A DNA stretch of 64,000 nucleotides from Bradyrhizobium cytisi (GCF_008123515.1 NZ_VSSR01000052.1:1-64000); one strand, 5' to 3'; counted from the first letter of the stretch, positions 1 to 8,314 are shown. Made by a program: numbers and translations. Notes: generated by a model from the letters alone, not told the origin.

Positions 1-135
1 TTGTGGGAGAGGGTGGCTTCGATGCGTAGCATCGAAGCCGGGTGAGGGGTCTCTGTCCTCACGAGCAGTCTCGCGATTGGAGAAAACCCCTCATCCGGCG
101 CTTCGCGCCACCTTCTCCCACAAGGGGAGAAGGGA
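1..135. repeat. Palindromic intergenic repeat, family A (variant), cut by the window edge
   Basis: The stretch is a long imperfect inverted repeat. A GTGGGAGAGGGTGG-type arm near the start and a CCACCTTCTCCCAC arm around 109-121 are complementary, with ACCCCTCATCC near 88 matching GGGTGAGGGGT near 40. The same style of element recurs at 7152-7291, 16741-16872 and 18308-18447. I see no coding signal. It lies downstream of the minus-strand GFA gene and may be transcribed as a 3' hairpin. Confidence 0.7.
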
Positions 136-145
136 AGAAGGCCCG

Positions 146-568
146 CTACTCCTGCACCATCTCGCCGCTGCCGCCGAACTCGGCGGGAAAATCCTTCAGC
201 TTGGGCAGGCCGTCGCGCATCGGCAGCACCGTCTCGGAATAGTTGACGTGGACGCCGGGCGTGAAGGCGAGCGTCGGGATGGTGGCGGTGAAGACGTCGA
301 TCAAATCGAGCGGCGGGTGGTTGGTCATGAGATGACCGCCGCACTTCCCGCAATATTTGCGCTGGCTGAGCGGCGTCTTGACGAAGGTCTCGACGTTCTG
401 CGCGCCTTCGGTGATGCGCACGGCCTCCGGCTTCCACAGGCTGAAAGCGTTTACCGGTCCGCCCGACCACGAGCGGCAGGAACGGCAGTGACAATAGCCC
501 ATCGCCGCTGGTTCGCCCGTGACCTCGACCGTGACCGCGCCGCAGAAGCAGTGTCCGACATGTTTCAT
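146..568 (-). CDS. GFA (glutathione-dependent formaldehyde-activating) family protein
   Basis: A 140-residue protein of the GFA/CENP-V family. These small zinc-binding proteins are named after an enzyme proposed to condense glutathione with formaldehyde; most members have no proven reaction. The zinc ligands are visible: CFC at residues 7-9, CHCRSC at 26-31 and CGKC at 73-76. The family's mid-length single-domain size is kept. The reading frame is open further upstream, but residues before this methionine do not resemble the family and the domain begins immediately at MKHVGHCFCG, so the ATG at 568 is chosen. It is followed upstream, on the same strand, by the MddA-like gene 106 bp away, so the two could be co-transcribed. 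Substrate unknown. Confidence 0.85.
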   Translation of the reverse strand: MKHVGHCFCGAVTVEVTGEPAAMGYCHCRSCRSWSGGPVNAFSLWKPEAVRITEGAQNVETFVKTPLSQRKYCGKCGGHLMTNHPPLDLIDVFTATIPTLAFTPGVHVNYSETVLPMRDGLPKLKDFPAEFGGSGEMVQE

Positions 569-674
569 CTTGGTTGTCTCCTGAGGTGGAAATTGGGATT
601 CAGATCCTTGGATAGCAAATGAAGTCCTGTCGCGCGTCCTCCGATCGGCGGACGCGCGACGGAACACGCGGCGG

Positions 675-1463
675 CTAGACTGACCGGCGCCAGGGAATAA
701 GCATCGACACCCGTTGTTTGTACTGCCGGTATTCGTCGCCAAAGAGATCGACGAGATCGTGCTCCTCCAGCGCGATGCCGACGAAGATGTAGGCCGTGGT
801 CACGGCCGCGAACAGCAGATGGCCTGCGGTCATGGTCGGTGCCGCCCAGAAGGCGATGATGAAGCCGAGATAGATCGGGTGACGGACGAATTTGTAGAGC
901 AGCGGCGTCTTGAACCGCGGCGGTGCGGCCTCCTTGCCGACGAGATGGTTGGTCACCTGATGCAATCCGAACAATTCGAAATGATTGATGATGAAGGTCG
1001 AGATGAACACCAGCACCCAGCCTGCGAACGACAGCGTGACCAGCGTCACGGCAAGATCCGGATCGGCGACGTCCCATATGACCGACGGCAACGGTCGCCA
1101 CTGCCAGAACAGGAGGAGCAATGACAGGCTCGCGAACAGCACGTAGGTCGAGCGCTCGACCGGCTTGGGGACGAATCGGGTCCACCACGCCTTGAAGCGC
1201 TGGCGCGCCATCACGCTGTGTTGAACGGCGAACAGCGTCATCAGCAGCAGATTGATGATCACGGCTTCGGCCGTCGGCGTGTCGGTGCCGGTGTCGATGG
1301 TCTTCGGCACCACCAGCCCCATCACAAAGCCGATCGCGTAGACAATCGTAACGAAAAACACGAGATACGCCGCAATTCCGTAAAGAAAGGCGATGAACTT
1401 GAAAACTCTCGAGCCCGAAACGTCGGGGTGCAGGGAATGAACCTGATGATCAATTTGGGTCAT
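675..1463 (-). CDS. mddA: MddA-like membrane S-methyltransferase (isoprenylcysteine methyltransferase/NnrU superfamily)
   Basis: A 262-residue polytopic membrane protein with about six hydrophobic helices. The C-terminal half carries the hallmarks of the isoprenylcysteine carboxyl methyltransferase/NnrU fold: FVRHPIYLGF (the SAM-site RHPxY element), then a distal EEHDL...GDEYRQYKQRV block. Length and the NHFELFGLHQV segment fit MddA, which methylates methanethiol to dimethyl sulfide with S-adenosylmethionine; Bradyrhizobium MddA homologues have been studied. Substrate is inferred from family only. The ATG at 1463 is preceded by GGAG at good spacing; 17 upstream in-frame residues are unlike the family. 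The divergent winged-helix gene starts 134 bp away. Confidence 0.72.
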   Translation of the reverse strand: MTQIDHQVHSLHPDVSGSRVFKFIAFLYGIAAYLVFFVTIVYAIGFVMGLVVPKTIDTGTDTPTAEAVIINLLLMTLFAVQHSVMARQRFKAWWTRFVPKPVERSTYVLFASLSLLLLFWQWRPLPSVIWDVADPDLAVTLVTLSFAGWVLVFISTFIINHFELFGLHQVTNHLVGKEAAPPRFKTPLLYKFVRHPIYLGFIIAFWAAPTMTAGHLLFAAVTTAYIFVGIALEEHDLVDLFGDEYRQYKQRVSMLIPWRRSV

Positions 1464-1560
1464 AAGCAGCTCCGTTGTGCCAAAACATCGGCACTTCATT
1501 GGTCGCTGCACCATGCCGCATCGGACGTGCCCTGACTTTCGCGGACGGTTGATTTTCGCC

Positions 1561-1591
1561 TGAGACGACTTTAATTTTTGCTTGAGACGAC
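1561..1591 (+). promoter_or_regulatory. Direct repeats, candidate autoregulatory site of the winged-helix gene
   Basis: TGAGACGAC occurs at 1561-1569 and again at 1583-1591, exactly 22 bp apart (two helical turns); both copies are preceded by GCC or GCT. OmpR/PhoB-type winged-helix proteins classically bind direct repeats on one DNA face, and the next gene encodes such a domain. The second repeat ends 6 bp before the GTG start, so bound protein would probably block initiation. The inference is from architecture only. Confidence 0.4.
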
Positions 1592-1597
1592 AGAAAC

Positions 1598-3148
1598 GTG
1601 CGATTTCTCTTTGAAAACAATGTGCTCGACGGCAACCTGCGGGAGCTGACCTGCGGCGGGACGGCCATTCCGTTGCAGCCGCAAGTGTTCGATCTCTTGC
1701 TTTATCTGGTCGCGGAACGCGCGCGGGTGGTCAGCAAGGATGACCTGATCAGCCAGATCTGGAGCGATCGCATCGTCTCGGATTCCGCGCTGAACAGCCG
1801 GATCAACGCCGCGCGCAAGGCGCTGGGAGACGATGGAGCGACGCAGCGGCTGATCAAGACGATTCCACGCAAGGGCTTTCGTTTCGTCGGCGAAGTTCGG
1901 GAAGATGTGGCAGCAAAGCCTATTCCGGCCGAGGTCGCACCGGGTTCCCCGCGCGTTGCCGCCGACCGTCCGGGCATCGCGGTGCTCGCCTTCGAGAACA
2001 TGAGCGGCGATCCCGCCCAGGAATATTTCGGCGACGGAATCAGCGAGGACATCCTCACCGCGCTGTCGAAGCAGCGCTGGTTCATCGTGATCGCCCGCAA
2101 CTCGTCCTTCACCTACAAGGGGCGCGCGGTCCACATCAAGCAGATCGCCGAGGAGCTCGGCGTCCGCTACATCGTCGAGGGTAGCGTGCGCAAGGTGGAC
2201 AACCGCGTGCGCATCACCGCGCAGCTCAACGATGCCACCACCGGCGGGCATCTCTGGGCCGAGCGCTACGACCGCGAGCTGGTCGACGTCTTCGCCGTGC
2301 AGGATGAGATCACCGAGCGGATCGTCGCGGCGATCGAGCCGCAGATCCACGCCGCGGAGAATTTTCGTACGCATCGCAAGCCTCCATCGAGCCTGGATGC
2401 CTGGGACCTGCTGATGCAGGCGCTGTCGCATTACTGGCGGATAACGCCGCAGGACCACGCCGCGGCGCAGAAGCTGCTCGAGCGCGCAATCGCGATCGAT
2501 CCGGATTACGGCCAGGCGCTGGCGGTGCTGGCGGCGAGCCACATGTTCGGCGTGCATCTGGGCTGGGCGGAGCTCGCCACGACGGCGCCGATCGCGGAGA
2601 GCGCCGCGCTCGCCGCGATGCGCTGCGACCACGAGAATGCCTGGGCCCATGCCGCGCTCGGCAGCGTCTGCTTCTCGACGAGCCGGCTTGCGGACGCGCT
2701 GTCCGAGTTCGAGCAGGCGCTCGCGCTCAATCCGAACTTCTCGCTGGCACAGGGCTATTACGCGCTGGCGCTGTCCTATGCCGGACGACCTAGCGACTCG
2801 TTCGAGGCGGCGCAAAAGGCGATCAGGCTCTCGCCGCGCGATCCGTCGCTGGCGATCTATTACGGCATCGCCGGCTATGCGCGCTTCACCGAGCGGCGGT
2901 ATGACGAGGCGATCGCGCTCGCGCGCGAGGCGATCCGCCATCGCGGCGATCTCACCGGCGCCTATCGCGTGCTCGCCGTTTCCGCCGGCATGACCGGCGA
3001 CGGCGCGCTCGCGGATATGGCGCTGGGAGAGCTGCGCCGCACCCAGCCCAACATCTCACTGCATTGGATCGCGACGCAACTGCCGTGGGCGAACGATGCG
3101 GATCGCGAACATTATCTGGAGGGGTTTCGGCGCGCGGGGTTGAGGTGA
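1598..3148 (+). CDS. Winged-helix DNA-binding / TolB-like / TPR transcriptional regulator
   Basis: A 516-residue three-part protein. Residues 1-95 form an OmpR/CadC-type winged helix (VFDLLLYLVAERARVVSK, then RKALGDDG and KGFRFVGEV). Residues about 125-245 are the TolB-like domain common in rhizobial regulators (SGDPAQEYFGDGISEDI, VRYIVEGSVRK, LWAERYDREL). The rest is a run of TPR helices (about 260-510) typical of protein-protein or ligand sensing. There is no membrane segment, unlike CadC. The start is GTG at 1598, since the domain begins at MRFLFENNVLDG; the ribosome-binding site is weak. It is divergent from the mddA-like gene and overlaps nothing. Targets unknown; the direct repeats just upstream suggest autoregulation. 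Confidence 0.85.
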   Translation: MRFLFENNVLDGNLRELTCGGTAIPLQPQVFDLLLYLVAERARVVSKDDLISQIWSDRIVSDSALNSRINAARKALGDDGATQRLIKTIPRKGFRFVGEVREDVAAKPIPAEVAPGSPRVAADRPGIAVLAFENMSGDPAQEYFGDGISEDILTALSKQRWFIVIARNSSFTYKGRAVHIKQIAEELGVRYIVEGSVRKVDNRVRITAQLNDATTGGHLWAERYDRELVDVFAVQDEITERIVAAIEPQIHAAENFRTHRKPPSSLDAWDLLMQALSHYWRITPQDHAAAQKLLERAIAIDPDYGQALAVLAASHMFGVHLGWAELATTAPIAESAALAAMRCDHENAWAHAALGSVCFSTSRLADALSEFEQALALNPNFSLAQGYYALALSYAGRPSDSFEAAQKAIRLSPRDPSLAIYYGIAGYARFTERRYDEAIALAREAIRHRGDLTGAYRVLAVSAGMTGDGALADMALGELRRTQPNISLHWIATQLPWANDADREHYLEGFRRAGLR

Positions 3149-3168
3149 TCGGCGCGACTGACGCGCGG

Positions 3169-3750
3169 CTATTTCGTTTTGGCTTCCGTCTTGACCTGTA
3201 TCGGCTTCGGTGCGGGCGCGGCGGCCCACTCCTTGTCGGCGCGGGGGCCGTTGAGGTCGCCGGTCAGGCCGACCAGCTGGCCGGGCTGCACGTCGAGGGT
3301 CTGCTGCCAGGTCTGGGTCTGGCACAACAACTTGATCAGGCAGCCCTTGAGCTTGAGGCGGTCGGCGGATTCGCGCCAGAGCGAGACCGAATAGAACTTG
3401 CCGTCCTCGGCATTGTAGATGTCGCCGGCGAACCGGCCATCGGACGTCGCCTGCAGGCCCATGATCAGCTGGTGGCCGAGCAGCGCGCGGGGGCGCTTGT
3501 CGGGGTCGGGATTTTCCTTGTCGCGGTGAGGCTGCCCGCGCTTGTCGGCCGGCTCCTTCATCCAGACGATGAAGCCGCAGATGCGGTCGCGCGTCGGTCC
3601 ACATCGCTCCAGCCTGATACGCGCGCGACCGTCCTCGACGAGCCAGGTACCGCTGGGATCATTGGGCGTGACGGCGCCGGCGCGGCCGCCGAGCACCATC
3701 ATCACGACGGTGATGGCGACGCGCAGCACGAAGCGAAGGAGAAAGTTCAT
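3169..3750 (-). CDS. DUF2147 domain secreted protein
   Basis: A 193-residue protein with an N-terminal hydrophobic export signal (residues about 1-26, ending near GGRAGA). It is followed by a DUF2147-type beta-rich domain beginning PSGTWLVEDGRARIRL, with the CG...RDRICGFI disulfide-like pair and a FAGDIYNAEDGKFYS block. The family is periplasmic and of unknown function. The tail is Ala/Pro/Lys rich. The ATG at 3750 has AAGG eight bases upstream and is preferred over an in-frame GTG nine bases earlier. It follows the lipoprotein gene 32 bp downstream on the same strand, so the two exported proteins could form one transcript. Confidence 0.75.
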   Translation of the reverse strand: MNFLLRFVLRVAITVVMMVLGGRAGAVTPNDPSGTWLVEDGRARIRLERCGPTRDRICGFIVWMKEPADKRGQPHRDKENPDPDKRPRALLGHQLIMGLQATSDGRFAGDIYNAEDGKFYSVSLWRESADRLKLKGCLIKLLCQTQTWQQTLDVQPGQLVGLTGDLNGPRADKEWAAAPAPKPIQVKTEAKTK

Positions 3751-3782
3751 CAGCGGCACCTTTCGTTGGCTGGGTTTGAGCG

Positions 3783-4445
3783 TCAGTTGAGTTGTGCCAT
3801 CAGCGCGTCGGCGCCCTTATCAAGGCCGGCGGTGGCGGCCGCGAGCGCGCCGACGCTGGCCTTGATGTCGTAGGCGCCGGGGTATTGCTTGGTGACGTAG
3901 GCGCTGATCAGGCGCGAGGTTGCGGCGTCGAAGATCTCGACGCCATAGATGACCGAGCCGGTCATCATTCCCTCGCCATCACGCGCGGCCTGCACGCCGT
4001 TGTAGACCGCGCCGGCCATGTCGAAACGCGAAAGCGTGCCGAGCACGGGCGTGTTGGTGACGGCGCCGGTGAGCGTAAGCCTGATCCGAAGCGTGTTCGG
4101 CCCGCGCTCACGCACCACGGCGAAGCGGCCTCGCAGCCGATCTGCGAAGCAGTTCTGCATGTAGGCGGCGAGTGTCGCCTTGTCCTTGTCGGAGATGTCG
4201 CCGAACTGATGGTCCTTGCCGCGGTAGACCACGACCGGATCGAGCATCACTTTATGATAAGCGTGCCAGTCGACCGGTGTGGAGTAGCGGTAGGGCACGC
4301 GGCCGGAGCTATCCGACTTGTCCGGGGCCATGTAGGCCGAGGACGCCATCTCCGAATAGGGCACGGGCGCAACCGAGGCGCAGCCGGCGACGGCCGCGCC
4401 AAGCACCAGCGTTCCCAGACCGCGCAGGGCGATCGAGCGATCCAT
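3783..4445 (-). CDS. DUF3313-like outer-membrane lipoprotein
   Basis: A 220-residue predicted lipoprotein: a short signal peptide with lipobox VAGC, lipidated Cys at residue 22, then a globular domain. The VDWHAYHKVMLDPVVVY segment and the C-terminal alpha/beta region resemble DUF3313-type bacterial lipoproteins. The function is not known. The start ATG at 4445 has a strong AAGGAG site upstream; a longer frame exists but would bury the signal peptide. An AT-rich promoter-like stretch with an 18-bp dyad lies about 150 bp upstream, beyond which a TetR gene ends on the same strand. This makes it a candidate target of that regulator. Confidence 0.7.
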   Translation of the reverse strand: MDRSIALRGLGTLVLGAAVAGCASVAPVPYSEMASSAYMAPDKSDSSGRVPYRYSTPVDWHAYHKVMLDPVVVYRGKDHQFGDISDKDKATLAAYMQNCFADRLRGRFAVVRERGPNTLRIRLTLTGAVTNTPVLGTLSRFDMAGAVYNGVQAARDGEGMMTGSVIYGVEIFDAATSRLISAYVTKQYPGAYDIKASVGALAAATAGLDKGADALMAQLN

Positions 4446-4596
4446 TGCAGAAACTCCTTTTGCGGCTCGTCGAAAGGCAAAGGCGACCGCAGCCGCGTGT
4501 GGGGCCAGACGCGGCTGCGGGCTCACCATTGCCAACCCAAGGCATCGTCCGGGGCCAATTCAGAAGCCTGGGGCCGCCTCAGTGTTGTTATATATA

Positions 4597-4614
4597 AAAC
4601 CGACCAGTTGGTTT
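4597..4614. promoter_or_regulatory. 18-bp dyad upstream of the lipoprotein gene (candidate operator)
   Basis: AAACCGAC-CA-GTTGGTTT is a palindrome with one mismatch per half-site. It sits in the only AT-rich patch (TATATAAAAC) between the TetR gene and the lipoprotein gene, where the lipoprotein promoter should lie. Size and symmetry fit a TetR-family operator. The half-site differs from the dyad just upstream of the TetR gene, so they may be read by different proteins. Confidence 0.4.
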
Positions 4615-4697
4615 GTAAACTGCGAAGATGACACCTGGCACATTTGGCCGCAGGCGCAGCTTTGGGCAGCGGCCGGTTGGAATTTGTTAATGATGAA

Positions 4698-5366
4698 TCA
4701 GGCGCGTTTGCGCGGGGTTGCGGCCTTTGCCGCCGGTGCTGCGCCGGACTTTGCGGCGCGTGCCTTGGTCGGCTGTTCCTTGGTCTGCCGTTCCTTGGCC
4801 GGCTGCTCGACGCCGGCCCATTGCCCGTCGTCGAGCAGACGCGCAAACAGGCGATCATGCTCGTCCTTGCTGAGCGGCGACATGCCGAATAGCGAGCTCA
4901 AAAGCAGTCCACGGGCCGCAGCCCAGCGCAACAGCGCGAGATCGGGATCGGCGGACTCCGCCTTGATGGCCGCCACTCTCTTCATCTCCCGCTCACGCGG
5001 CAACATCATCAGGCCGGGGTTCTCGACCATGGCCGCAACGAGCGCCAGCGCGGCGGAATTCGGCGACGTGGCCGCTTCCCGCACGGTGGCGAGCTGGGTC
5101 GCCAAATTGGGATTTGCCGAGGTTGCGCTCACCTTCGCCATATAGCCGGTCGAGAATTCCTCGAAATGCTCCATCTGCCGCTCCAGCAGCGCCTTGAGTA
5201 CAGCTTCCTTGGTGCGGAACTGGTGCATCACGCCGCCCTTGCTGAGACCACTCTCGCGCGCGATGGCATCGAGCGTCAGCCGGCCGGGCCCGTCGCGCGC
5301 AATGATCCTGATCGCCGCTTCGAGCGCAGCGTTGCGGGATCGTTCGGAGCGTGTGGCATTGTCCAT
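4698..5366 (-). CDS. TetR/AcrR family transcriptional regulator
   Basis: A 222-residue repressor of the TetR family. The N-terminal helix-turn-helix is clear (residues about 10-55: AAIRIIARDGPGRLTLDAIA then SGLSKGGVMHQFRTKEAVL). The ligand-binding helical domain fills about 70-190 and resembles the C-terminal domain of some NalC/YfiR-like members; the ligand is unknown. The last 35 residues are a Lys/Ala/Pro-rich tail (KERQTKEQPTKARAAK...), which may add non-specific DNA affinity. It is divergent from the peptide-type ABC transporter, whose binding protein starts 217 bp away, and upstream of the lipoprotein gene on its own strand. Either could be its target. Confidence 0.88.
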   Translation of the reverse strand: MDNATRSERSRNAALEAAIRIIARDGPGRLTLDAIARESGLSKGGVMHQFRTKEAVLKALLERQMEHFEEFSTGYMAKVSATSANPNLATQLATVREAATSPNSAALALVAAMVENPGLMMLPREREMKRVAAIKAESADPDLALLRWAAARGLLLSSLFGMSPLSKDEHDRLFARLLDDGQWAGVEQPAKERQTKEQPTKARAAKSGAAPAAKAATPRKRA

Positions 5367-5372
5367 GGCCGA

Positions 5373-5389
5373 CTTGTCTCCGTGACAAG
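5373..5389. promoter_or_regulatory. Dyad immediately upstream of the TetR gene
   Basis: CTTGTC-TCCGT-GACAAG, two perfect 6-base arms around a 5-base centre, ends 7 bp before the TetR start codon at 5366. TetR-family repressors commonly bind such dyads over their own promoter or ribosome-binding region. It could also fold as an mRNA hairpin. No experimental basis. Confidence 0.35.
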
Positions 5390-5582
5390 AACATGAATCA
5401 AGTGAAAACAGGACGCGCTGTACATTTTTTGTGCGAACACTGTCGAGACTTTCATCTTGCGGCGCCGAATGAGACTATGTGAGCCTCGATGCTGGATGGG
5501 GACTGGGATGGGCCGGCCGTCGCTTCGCGCGCGAGGATGTCGCGAAGCGTTTACGGCTGGTCTCGCTTGAGAAAGATACGAC

Positions 5583-7133
5583 ATGTCGAAACGAGTGTTG
5601 CTTGGTCTCCTCCTGGCTTGCGGCCTCACGGCCTCGGCGCTGGCGCAAGAGCCGAAAATGGGGGGCACGATCAATGCGGTGATCCAGCCCGAGCCGCCCG
5701 GCCTGATGCTTGCGATGGTCCAGAACGGCCCGGTCCAGATGGTATCGGGCAACATCTTCGAGGGCCTGCTGCGCTACAGCCCCAAGCTCGAGCCGGTTCC
5801 GGAGCTCGCCGAGAGCTGGAGCGTCAGCGAGGACGCCAAGACCTACACCTTCAAGCTCAGGAAGGGCGTCACCTGGCATGACGGCAAGCCTTTCACCGCG
5901 GCCGATGTGCTGTTCTCGGTCGAGATGCTGAAGCAGACCCATGCGCGTGCCCGCAACAACCTCGCGCAGGTCGACAAGGTCGAGGCGCCCGACGATTACA
6001 CTGTCGTCTTCACGCTGAAGCAGCCGTTCGGCCCGTTCCTCGGCATCTTCGAGGTCGGCTCGATGCCGATGGTGCCGAAGCATCTCTATGACGGCACCGA
6101 CTGGAAGACCAATCCCTACAACAACGCGCCGGTCGGCACCGGCCCCTTCATGTTCAAGGAATGGCAGAAGGGCTCGTTCATCCGGCTGGTCAAGAACCCG
6201 AATTACTACGAGAAGGGCAAGCCCTATCTCGACGAGATCTACTGGCAGATCATCCCCGACGCCGCCGCGCGCTCGGTGGCCTATGAGACCGGCAAGGTCG
6301 ACGTGCTGCCCGGAGGCTCGGTCGAGAATTTCGACGTGCCGCGGCTGTCCAAGCTGAAGGACACTTGCGTCACCGGCGCGGGCTGGGAGTTCTTCTCGCC
6401 GCTGGCCTGGCTGTGGCTGAACAACCGCCAGGGGCCGCTCGCCGACAAGCGGGTGCGGCAGGCGATCATGTATGCGATCGACCGCGATTTCGCCAAGGAC
6501 GTGATCTGGAACGGGCTCGGCAAGGTCGCAACCGGTCCCTCGGCCTCGACCATCAAGTACTACACCGATGACGTGCCGAAATATCCGTACGATCCGGCCA
6601 AGGCCAAGGCGCTGTTGAAGGAAGCCGGCTACAAGGGCGAGAAGATCCGCATTCTGCCGCTCGCCTATGGCGAGACCTGGCAGCGCTGGGGTGAAGCCGT
6701 GAAGCAGAACCTCATGGACGTCGGCATGAACATCGAGACGATCGCCACCGACGTTGCCGGCGGCAACCAGAAGATCGGCGACTGGGATTACGATATCGCC
6801 TTCACCTATCTCTACCAGTACGGCGATCCCGCACTCGGCGTCGGCCGCAACTACGTCTCCAGCGCCATCGCCAAGGGCCAGGTGTTCAACAACGTCGAGG
6901 GTTATTCCAACCCCGAGATCGACAAGCTGTTCGCCGATGGCGCGGTCGCAACGCCTGACTCCAAGCGCAAGGAGATCTACGAGAAGGCGCAGAAGATCCT
7001 GGTCGAGGACGTGCCGGTGGCCTGGATGCTCGAGCTGCAATTCCCGACCATCATGCGCTGCAAGGTCAAGAACCTGATCACCACCGGGATCGGGGTCAAT
7101 GACGGCTTCAAGGACGCATGGCTCGACAAGTGA
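5583..7133 (+). CDS. Peptide/opine-type ABC transporter substrate-binding protein (SBP_bac_5)
   Basis: A 516-residue periplasmic binding protein of the family 5 (dipeptide/oligopeptide/nickel) class. A Sec signal peptide (residues 1-21, cleaved after ASALA) precedes a full-length domain. Family blocks include LAESWSVSEDAKTYTFKLRK, GVTWHDGKPFTAADVLFS and VRQAIMYAIDRDFAKDVIWN. It delivers ligand to the permeases encoded downstream. The ligand cannot be read from sequence; members take peptides, opines, glutathione, sugars or nickel. It is the first gene of the cassette, separated from the permease genes by 209 bp containing a family A palindromic repeat. Such repeats often give the binding-protein mRNA extra stability. 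Confidence 0.92.
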   Translation: MSKRVLLGLLLACGLTASALAQEPKMGGTINAVIQPEPPGLMLAMVQNGPVQMVSGNIFEGLLRYSPKLEPVPELAESWSVSEDAKTYTFKLRKGVTWHDGKPFTAADVLFSVEMLKQTHARARNNLAQVDKVEAPDDYTVVFTLKQPFGPFLGIFEVGSMPMVPKHLYDGTDWKTNPYNNAPVGTGPFMFKEWQKGSFIRLVKNPNYYEKGKPYLDEIYWQIIPDAAARSVAYETGKVDVLPGGSVENFDVPRLSKLKDTCVTGAGWEFFSPLAWLWLNNRQGPLADKRVRQAIMYAIDRDFAKDVIWNGLGKVATGPSASTIKYYTDDVPKYPYDPAKAKALLKEAGYKGEKIRILPLAYGETWQRWGEAVKQNLMDVGMNIETIATDVAGGNQKIGDWDYDIAFTYLYQYGDPALGVGRNYVSSAIAKGQVFNNVEGYSNPEIDKLFADGAVATPDSKRKEIYEKAQKILVEDVPVAWMLELQFPTIMRCKVKNLITTGIGVNDGFKDAWLDK

Positions 7134-7151
7134 GCCCTGCCCTCTTCTTCA

Positions 7152-7291
7152 CCTCTCCCCGCGTGCGGGGAGAGGTCGAATGTGCGCATAGCGCACATTC
7201 GGGTGAGGGGGAGTCTCCACGAGTCCAACTGCTGATACCCTCGCGGAGAGTCCCCCTCACCCCAACCCTCTCCCCGCACGCGGGGCGAGGG
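7152..7291. repeat. Palindromic intergenic repeat, family A
   Basis: Two GC-rich inverted units, CCTCTCCCCGCGTGCGGGGAG and CCCTCTCCCCGCACGCGGGG, flank a middle with GGTGAGGGGGAGTCTC and GAGAGTCCCCCTCACC arms. The whole 140 bp can fold back on itself. It lies inside the ABC operon between the binding-protein gene and the first permease gene. Near-identical copies occur at 16741-16872 and 18308-18447. Confidence 0.85.
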
Positions 7292-7342
7292 AGCCCACCG
7301 TCACCGCGGCTCCAGGTCACGTTACAAGATATGACTCCCTAG

Positions 7343-8314
7343 ATGCTCTCTTTCGTCGCTCAGCGTGTCGTGAAGGGCGTGATCGTCCTGCTCGCGATCG
7401 TCGTCCTCAATTTCTTCCTGATCCGGCTTGCGCCCGGCGACCCCGCGGTCGTGATGGCCGGCGAGGCCGGCGCCAGCGACCAGGTCTTCGTCCAGCAGCT
7501 GCGGGAAAAATTCGGCCTCGACAAGCCGCTGCCCGAGCAGCTCTTCATCTACGTCAAGGGCATCGCAACCCTCGACCTCGGCTTCTCCTTCCGCCAGCAG
7601 GCGCCGGTGTCGAAGTTGATCCTGGAGCGGCTGCCGGCAACGCTGTTGTTGACGCTGACCGCGTTCGCGATCTCGCTCGCGCTCGGGGTCCTGTTCGGCA
7701 CTTTCGCCGCCCGCTTCGCCGGAACCTTCCTCGACACCGCCATCACCATCTTTGCGCTGATCTTCTACGCCATGCCGATCTTCTGGGTCGCGCTGATGGG
7801 AATCCTGCTGTTCTCGGTCGCGGTCGACTGGCTGCCGAGCTTCGGTTACGAGACGGTCGGCGCCAACCTCACCGGCCTCGCCCATCTCATCGATGTCGCA
7901 AAGCACCTGATCATGCCGGCGATGACGCTCGGCCTGTTCTTCATGGCGACCTATACCCGCATGACGCGCGCCTCGATGCTGGAGGTGAAGCGGCTCGACT
8001 TCGTCAAGACCGCGCGCGCCAAGGGCCTTCCCGACGCCGTGATCCAGCGCCGTCACGTGCTGCGCAACGCGCTGCTCCCCGTCGTCACGCTCGCCGGCGT
8101 CCATGCCGGCACGCTGATCGGTGGCGCCGTCATCACGGAGACCGTGTTCGCCTGGCCCGGCATCGGGCGTCTGATGTACGACGCGCTGCTGCAGCGTGAC
8201 TACAATCTGCTGCTCGGCGTGTTCGTGACCTGCTCGGTCATGGTGCTGATCTTCAACCTCATCACCGACCTGGTCTATCGCCTGGTCGACCCACGTATCG
8301 AATTCGCCGCATGA
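7343..8314 (+). CDS. ABC transporter permease, DppB/OppB type
   Basis: A 323-residue inner-membrane permease with six predicted helices. The family N-terminus (VAQRVVKGVIVLLAIVVLNFFLIRLAPGDP) is followed by the binding-protein-dependent permease domain from about residue 95. The EAA loop that docks on the ATPase is near 212-235 (KRLDFVKTARAKGLPDAVI). It pairs with the DppC-type permease whose start overlaps its stop by 4 bp (ATGA), indicating translational coupling. No strong ribosome-binding site precedes the ATG at 7343, but the family N-terminus starts there. Confidence 0.93.
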   Translation: MLSFVAQRVVKGVIVLLAIVVLNFFLIRLAPGDPAVVMAGEAGASDQVFVQQLREKFGLDKPLPEQLFIYVKGIATLDLGFSFRQQAPVSKLILERLPATLLLTLTAFAISLALGVLFGTFAARFAGTFLDTAITIFALIFYAMPIFWVALMGILLFSVAVDWLPSFGYETVGANLTGLAHLIDVAKHLIMPAMTLGLFFMATYTRMTRASMLEVKRLDFVKTARAKGLPDAVIQRRHVLRNALLPVVTLAGVHAGTLIGGAVITETVFAWPGIGRLMYDALLQRDYNLLLGVFVTCSVMVLIFNLITDLVYRLVDPRIEFAA

